Positions 60,212-64,000 of a stretch of DNA of 64,000 bases are shown piece by piece. Within the stretch, counting starts at the first letter, position 1, and the number at the start of each line of letters is the position of its first letter. The stretch lies in assembly GCF_900094935.1 (NCBI RefSeq), contig NZ_FMBA01000001.1, positions 54,325 to 118,324 of the forward strand, given 5' to 3'. Both the position numbers and the translations under genes were made by a program. The notes beneath the pieces were generated by a model. That model was not told the origin of the DNA and made no database searches. It was given only the letters and a program-made list of their open reading frames with translations. The DNA is from Gilliamella intestini (GTDB lineage Bacteria > Pseudomonadota > Gammaproteobacteria > Enterobacterales > Orbaceae).

Positions 60212-61510
60212 ATGAAAGTTTTAGTCGTTGGTAATGGCGGGCGTGAACATGCGCTTGCTTGGAAAATTGCACAATCACCGCGAGTCTCTAAAGTCTTTGT
60301 TGCACCAGGTAATGCAGGTACTTCACTAGAACCTAGTTTAGAAAATATCAACATCAAAGCGACCGACGTCGGAGGACTGCTTAGTTTTGCTCAACAAGAA
60401 CAAATTGATTTAACTATAGTTGGCCCAGAAGCCCCATTAGTGATTGGCATTGTTGATAGCTTCCAAAAAGCTGGATTAAAAATCTTTGGCCCAAGCAAAG
60501 CGGCTGCACAACTTGAAGGATCAAAAGCCTTTACTAAAGACTTCTTAGCTCGCCACAACATCCCCACAGCAGAATATCAAAACTTTACCGAAGTTGCTCC
60601 AGCTATTAACTATATTCATGAAAAAGGCGTCCCAATTGTCATTAAAGCCGATGGACTTGCGGCTGGTAAAGGCGTTATTGTTGCCATGACACTAAAAGAG
60701 GCCGAAGACGCCGTTCGTGATATGTTAGCTGGAAATGCCTTTGGTGATGCAGGTCACCGAGTAGTGATTGAAGAGTTTCTCGATGGTGAAGAAGCTAGCT
60801 TTATTGTTATGGTAGATGGCAAAAATGTCGAACCCATGGCAACTAGCCAAGATCATAAACGTGTTGGCGATGGCGATACAGGTTTAAATACAGGTGGCAT
60901 GGGCGCGTATTCGCCAGCTCCTGTTGTAACTGATGCGGTTTTTGCAAAAGTAATGGATAAGATCATCTACCCAACCGTTAACGGCATGGCGCAAGAAGGC
61001 AACGTCTATGTCGGCTTTTTATATGCTGGCTTAATGATTGACAAAGACGGCAATCCCAAAGTTATTGAATTCAACTGCCGATTTGGCGATCCCGAAACAC
61101 AACCCATTATGATGCGAATGCAATCCGATCTGGCCGAACTCTGCCTTGCAGCAGTAGATGGCAAATTAGACACCGTCAAATCAAAATGGGATCCAAGATC
61201 AGCATTAGGTGTGGTGCTTGCTGCTGGCGGTTACCCCGGCAAATATAATACCAAAGATGTCATCCTTGGTATTCCTAGTGAATCAAGCGAAGATTGCAAA
61301 ATCTTCCATGCGGGTACTAGCTTTGAAAAAGGGCGTGTCTACACTAATGGTGGACGAGTATTGTGCATAACCGCACTTGGCAACACAGTGCTTGAAGCAC
61401 AACAACGTGCTTATCAGCAAGCCAAAGGCATCTATTGGCATGGTTGTTTTTATCGCCATGATATTGGTTACCGTGCAATTGAGCGAGAGCAAAACGGCCA
61501 CAAATCTTAA
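60212..61510 (+). CDS. purD: Phosphoribosylamine-glycine ligase PurD
   Basis: ATP-grasp enzyme for the second step of purine synthesis. 432 residues (E. coli 429). VVGNGGREHALAWKI at the start, KADGLAAGKGVIVA (about 148) and EFNCRFGDPETQP (about 286) are diagnostic. AAAGGA precedes the start. Next to purH as in E. coli purHD. Confidence 0.98.
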   Translation: MKVLVVGNGGREHALAWKIAQSPRVSKVFVAPGNAGTSLEPSLENINIKATDVGGLLSFAQQEQIDLTIVGPEAPLVIGIVDSFQKAGLKIFGPSKAAAQLEGSKAFTKDFLARHNIPTAEYQNFTEVAPAINYIHEKGVPIVIKADGLAAGKGVIVAMTLKEAEDAVRDMLAGNAFGDAGHRVVIEEFLDGEEASFIVMVDGKNVEPMATSQDHKRVGDGDTGLNTGGMGAYSPAPVVTDAVFAKVMDKIIYPTVNGMAQEGNVYVGFLYAGLMIDKDGNPKVIEFNCRFGDPETQPIMMRMQSDLAELCLAAVDGKLDTVKSKWDPRSALGVVLAAGGYPGKYNTKDVILGIPSESSEDCKIFHAGTSFEKGRVYTNGGRVLCITALGNTVLEAQQRAYQQAKGIYWHGCFYRHDIGYRAIEREQNGHKS

Positions 61511-61527
61511 TTTCTAAAGTTAATTAA

Positions 61528-61551
61528 TTATGGCGTTTAATGACGCCATAA
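61528..61551 (+). other. Hairpin after purD
   Basis: TTATGGCGT and ACGCCATAA form a perfect 9-bp stem with a 6-base loop, 18 bases after purD. There is no T run behind it, so it may be a 3'-end stabiliser or a weak terminator. Confidence 0.4.
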
Positions 61552-61625
61552 TAGGTATGAACGAATAATTAACGCAATGGTCATCAATTCTTATTAAATT
61601 TTTAATAAAAAAATGGGGGAAGGGA

Positions 61626-61985
61626 GTGAACAAATTATTAGCAGTGTTGGGCGATGATACGACAACAGGTGGTAAAGTGATTTCTGCATCAAATAGTGGT
61701 TTTTCTCAAGGTCAAGGCATTGCATGCTTAGGCGATTACGCAAGTTGTCCTAAATGTACAAAAGGATATGGTTCCATTATTGAAGGAACATATGATTGTA
61801 TTGTAGATGGTAAACCAGCTGCCTATGATGATTGCATTGTAGCTTGTGGATGCCCAATAGGCGATAATCAAATTATCGCCACTAAAAGCTTTGCTTATGT
61901 TAATGTTGCAAGAAGTTATTCATTAGCGAAAAGCTCAAGTTTTATAGCTCTTCAGAAACCTCATTACCTATTTTTCAAAACCTGA
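61626..61985 (+). CDS. PAAR-domain protein (type VI secretion spike tip)
   Basis: 119 residues. The PAAR repeat region covers about 1-95: LGDDTTTGGKVISASNSG, GIACLGDYASCPKC, IVDGKPAAYDD and VACGCPIGDNQI, with cysteines probably holding the metal at the tip. Such proteins cap the VgrG spike and carry or dock effectors. Its stop overlaps the next ORF (TGATG), which supports co-translation with the DUF4225 protein. The start is a GTG with GGGGAAGGGAG upstream. Confidence 0.88.
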   Translation: MNKLLAVLGDDTTTGGKVISASNSGFSQGQGIACLGDYASCPKCTKGYGSIIEGTYDCIVDGKPAAYDDCIVACGCPIGDNQIIATKSFAYVNVARSYSLAKSSSFIALQKPHYLFFKT

Positions 61986-62671
61986 TGTATACGCAAAGTG
62001 ACTCATCACTTGAAATGAGTGACGACACTTCAAAAATTCAATTGGATGCCAAGCGCTTAATGGACTGCGCCCACGAAGTATGCGAAAAACATCTTTATTA
62101 TAACGAAATAAAACAAGCTTTTATTGATGAAGTTGATACATATGCCATGAATATTGTCAATAAAGTTGAAAGTGGTGAAATGAGTTATGAGGAAGGCGCA
62201 AAGAAAATAAAGACTGAAGAAAATAATTTATGGGAACAAAGTGTTATATGGTTGAAAAATGGTTTGTCTATTTTTGGTGGTGTAGGAATGATTCAAACTG
62301 GGGTAGCACTTTGTTCTGCGGGATGGTCATGTCTTATTGGTGCCCCTATGATAGCGCATGGAGTAAATGGAATATATGAAGGAGGATCTGGTATTGTTAA
62401 TGGTGTTATGAACGAGATTGATGGAGGCAACAGAAGTATGGAAGTTGATGGGCCTTTAAGAAGTTGGTATAAAGATGCTGCCGAGTCTTTAGGTTTTGAT
62501 TCTTCAATTGGTGATATTGCTTATGATAGTTTAGATTTAAGTATGTCAGTAGGGACTAAGTTGAAATTAGTGCCGAAACTGAATAAGTTTGGTGATCCAA
62601 GATTTAAATTATTTAAATATGGTCGCCGTGATTTAGAAAGCGCTTACAAACTAAAGATACCAACCAAGTGA
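61985..62671 (+). CDS. DUF4225-family putative type VI effector
   Basis: 228 residues. The N-terminal half is helical and charged. The centre has two glycine-rich hydrophobic helices (LSIFGGVGMIQTGVALCSAG, then GAPMIAHGVNGIYEGGSGIV; about 93-137) characteristic of DUF4225, a family found next to PAAR and VgrG genes. This suggests a membrane-acting or pore-type effector; activity is not shown. Its ATG overlaps the PAAR stop. Candidate immunity genes follow. Confidence 0.7.
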   Translation: MYTQSDSSLEMSDDTSKIQLDAKRLMDCAHEVCEKHLYYNEIKQAFIDEVDTYAMNIVNKVESGEMSYEEGAKKIKTEENNLWEQSVIWLKNGLSIFGGVGMIQTGVALCSAGWSCLIGAPMIAHGVNGIYEGGSGIVNGVMNEIDGGNRSMEVDGPLRSWYKDAAESLGFDSSIGDIAYDSLDLSMSVGTKLKLVPKLNKFGDPRFKLFKYGRRDLESAYKLKIPTK

Positions 62672-62838
62672 GTATGGTTGTTAAAGAGCCAGAAACAATT
62701 ATTAATACAGGACAAATTGTTGAGAATTGTTCATTGATAATCACAATAGGTAATGATGATGCACCAGATTATTATAGCTGTGAAAGTAGTGATGGTTCAA
62801 CATATAGAAAAGATAGAGACGGTAATATTATAAAATAA
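62668..62838 (+). CDS. Unrecognised 56-residue protein after the DUF4225 gene
   Basis: The GTG overlaps the stop of the DUF4225 gene (GTGA); an ATG two codons later is an alternative. The sequence (VVKEPETIINTGQIVENCSL ... SSDGSTYRKDRDGNIIK) ends in an acidic-basic tail reminiscent of short tip-protein C-termini. It could be the displaced C-terminus of the effector after a frameshift, or a separate small gene. Confidence 0.45.
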   Translation: MSMVVKEPETIINTGQIVENCSLIITIGNDDAPDYYSCESSDGSTYRKDRDGNIIK

Positions 62839-62848
62839 GGAGATTTGC

Positions 62849-63160
62849 ATGGCTGTTGAAATGTGGGTTAGCTATTATTTTTTTGCTATTGTTGGGTGTT
62901 TTATTCGGCGCTATTTTTCGGAATATATTGCAATGGACTACGATAATGACAAAACTTTAAATCGTAAACGACGTTTAGCTCTTTTTTATTTTTATTTTAT
63001 TTTTTTATATAGCCTGTTTATGATAAGTCAGCCAGGAGAAGGGCTTTTTTTAGAACTTATTTTTTTCTGGACGGCTGTTTTTATTTTTATATTGTATGTA
63101 TTTTTTATTAGCTTTCTTGAAACACCACGCAGATACATAAAAAGGAAAAAATGGAAATAA
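62849..63160 (+). CDS. Candidate immunity protein, membrane, copy 1
   Basis: 103 residues with three hydrophobic helices and a strongly basic C-terminal tail. AAGGAG precedes the ATG. The ending FFISFLETPRRYIKRKKWK is nearly identical in the next ORF, so the two are tandem paralogues. Small membrane proteins behind a membrane-acting effector are typical immunity proteins. The family is not recognised. Confidence 0.6.
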   Translation: MAVEMWVSYYFFAIVGCFIRRYFSEYIAMDYDNDKTLNRKRRLALFYFYFIFLYSLFMISQPGEGLFLELIFFWTAVFIFILYVFFISFLETPRRYIKRKKWK

Positions 63161-63212
63161 CCTAAATGAATTATGAAAAGCCTAAATAATGATAAAGGAG
63201 AATATAATAGCT

Positions 63213-63524
63213 ATGGTATGTTTTATAACAGTCAGTTTTTGTATATGTGCATTTTTTTGTTTTTACATTCGTTACTATTTTTCAGGTTATATACTTACAG
63301 ATTATCAGCAGAATAAAAGTTTAAATAATAAAAGAATCTGTGCGATTATATATTATTATTCTATTAATTTATATAGTATTTTTATTCTTGTTCCCCATGG
63401 AGATTTATCAATAACAAGTTTAACCTTTTTTTGGTTTGTGGCTTTTATAATGATTTTAAACGTTTTTTTTATTAGTTTTCTCGAAACCCCACGTAGATAC
63501 AAAAAAAGAAAAAAATGGAAATGA
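63213..63524 (+). CDS. Candidate immunity protein, membrane, copy 2
   Basis: 103 residues from the ATG at 63213 (AAAGGAG lies 13 bases upstream); an ATG 24 bases earlier is possible but would place that ribosome site inside the gene. It aligns with copy 1 along its length, from CFYIRYYFSGYI to FFISFLETPRRYKKRKKWK. The middle has diverged, which fits duplication followed by specialisation. Confidence 0.6.
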   Translation: MVCFITVSFCICAFFCFYIRYYFSGYILTDYQQNKSLNNKRICAIIYYYSINLYSIFILVPHGDLSITSLTFFWFVAFIMILNVFFISFLETPRRYKKRKKWK

Positions 63525-63533
63525 TTAATTGAA

Positions 63534-63811
63534 GTGAAATAAAGATCCTATCCCAAGTAGGAACAATAACTATAATTACTGATAATAAAAAAATATATTG
63601 TGCTAAGGAATCTGAAGGATGGAATATTGATTTTGAACCGGAAACGTTAGCTTATTTAAATCTTTATTTTAAAAATGATTTAGTAATAAAAGCAGTATTA
63701 AGAGATAGAAAACAAACTTTTTTAGATAAAATTGAATCATTATTAAGTGAAGATCCAATAATATCTGAGCAAGAATATAAAATAAAATTGGTATGGAATG
63801 CAAAAAAATGA
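63534..63811 (+). pseudogene. 5'-truncated ORF, possible immunity or effector remnant
   Basis: An open frame of about 92 codons without an ATG, GTG or TTG near its start: ILSQVGTITIITDNKKIYCA, then WNIDFEPETLAYLNLYFKND and EQEYKIKLVWNAKK. Its end overlaps the next start (ATGA). It is probably the 3' part of a gene whose beginning was lost. It is unlike the two membrane paralogues. Confidence 0.4.
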
Positions 63812-63921
63812 ATAAAATAATACTATTAGTAATATTCATATCAATAGTAGTATTAACCAGTTGCAACACCCCCCCCTTAGAAAAAGTTTTAAAAGATGTA
63901 AAAAGTGTAACTATCCCCTAA
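63808..63921 (+). CDS. Small lipoprotein, probably truncated by an insertion
   Basis: 37 residues. The signal peptide MNKIILLVIFISIVVLTSC has a clear lipobox (LTSC, Cys 19). A run of eight C residues (63869-63876) follows directly, coding Pro-Pro. The last codons and stop coincide with what looks like an IS3-type left end, so the original gene was probably longer. Confidence 0.5.
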   Translation: MNKIILLVIFISIVVLTSCNTPPLEKVLKDVKSVTIP

Positions 63922-64000
63922 AATAGTACAGCAAAAAAGTAGAAAATTCTCTATGATAAAAGTAAAGGGGATTTAATTATGAAAAAAATGACTGAACATC
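63906..64000 (+). mobile_element. Probable left end of an IS3-family element (continues beyond window)
   Basis: TGTAACTATCCCCTAAAATA resembles IS3-group ends that begin TGT-ACT-CCCC. About 60 bases further, an ATG at 63979 with AAGGGG upstream opens a frame (MKKMTEH) that runs out of the window, as OrfA would. The identification is tentative because only 95 bases are visible. Confidence 0.4.

Overview
The window is AT-rich gammaproteobacterial chromosome. Gene order (ygiM-cca, lptF-lptG divergent from pepA-holC, rpoE-rseA-rseB, lepA-lepB-rnc-era, purH-purD, feoA-feoB-feoC, tal-tkt) is enterobacterial or pasteurellal. The low GC, the sugar genes and the mobile-element debris suggest an Orbales gut symbiont (Gilliamella or Frischella-like). 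That placement is inference, since there is no rRNA in the window.

Region 1 (1-8.3 kb) is a galactoside-utilisation cluster: lacZ (cut by the window edge), a LamB/ScrY-type sugar porin, a LacI-family regulator and a GH36 alpha-galactosidase. The lacZ/porin intergenic carries two CRP sites, a GalR/LacI-type operator and, before the porin, a BglG/LicT-type ribonucleic antiterminator (RAT) overlapping an intrinsic terminator. A second LacI-type operator lies upstream of the alpha-galactosidase gene. The cyclase that makes cAMP for CRP (cyaA) is at 48.7 kb. No BglG-type antiterminator protein is in the window.

Region 2 (8.3-21.4 kb) mixes housekeeping and accessory DNA: ygiM-cca (Cca has lost its HD motifs), a tRNA Met-Leu-Gln-(pseudo-Leu)-Gln array, greB, fabB with a FabR-like operator, a radical-SAM DNA-repair pair, and mlaA. 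A tRNA-Arg(CCT) without encoded CCA is followed by a decayed island: an integrase N-terminus, two toxin-antitoxin loci whose toxins are each frameshifted in a homopolymer, phage tail fragments and an internally deleted IS3 element. Several decayed copies of one IS481-like element are scattered through this region and again near 36-37 kb.

Region 3 (21.4-36 kb) holds feoABC, tal and tkt, a phosphoethanolamine-transferase-like sulfatase, an unrecognised small ORF with its own signals at 29.5 kb, a MATE pump, rimO, and a Fur-box-flanked siderophore-binding lipoprotein divergent from a CirA-like TonB receptor.

Region 4 (36-48.6 kb) holds an orphan SorC-family regulator, an adhesin-like exported protein, a DUF421 protein, ybiI, an msrA-cytochrome b561-msrB operon, lptFG, pepA-holC, ydgH and nudL.

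Region 5 (48.6-61.5 kb) is core: cyaA, a sigma-E-promoted rpoE-rseA-rseB operon (no rseC), lepA-lepB-rnc-era, purH and purD.

Region 6 (61.6-64 kb) is a type VI secretion effector island: a PAAR protein, a DUF4225 protein overlapping it, and two tandem paralogous membrane proteins that look like immunity proteins. It ends in a truncated lipoprotein gene that appears to be interrupted by the left end of an IS3-type element.
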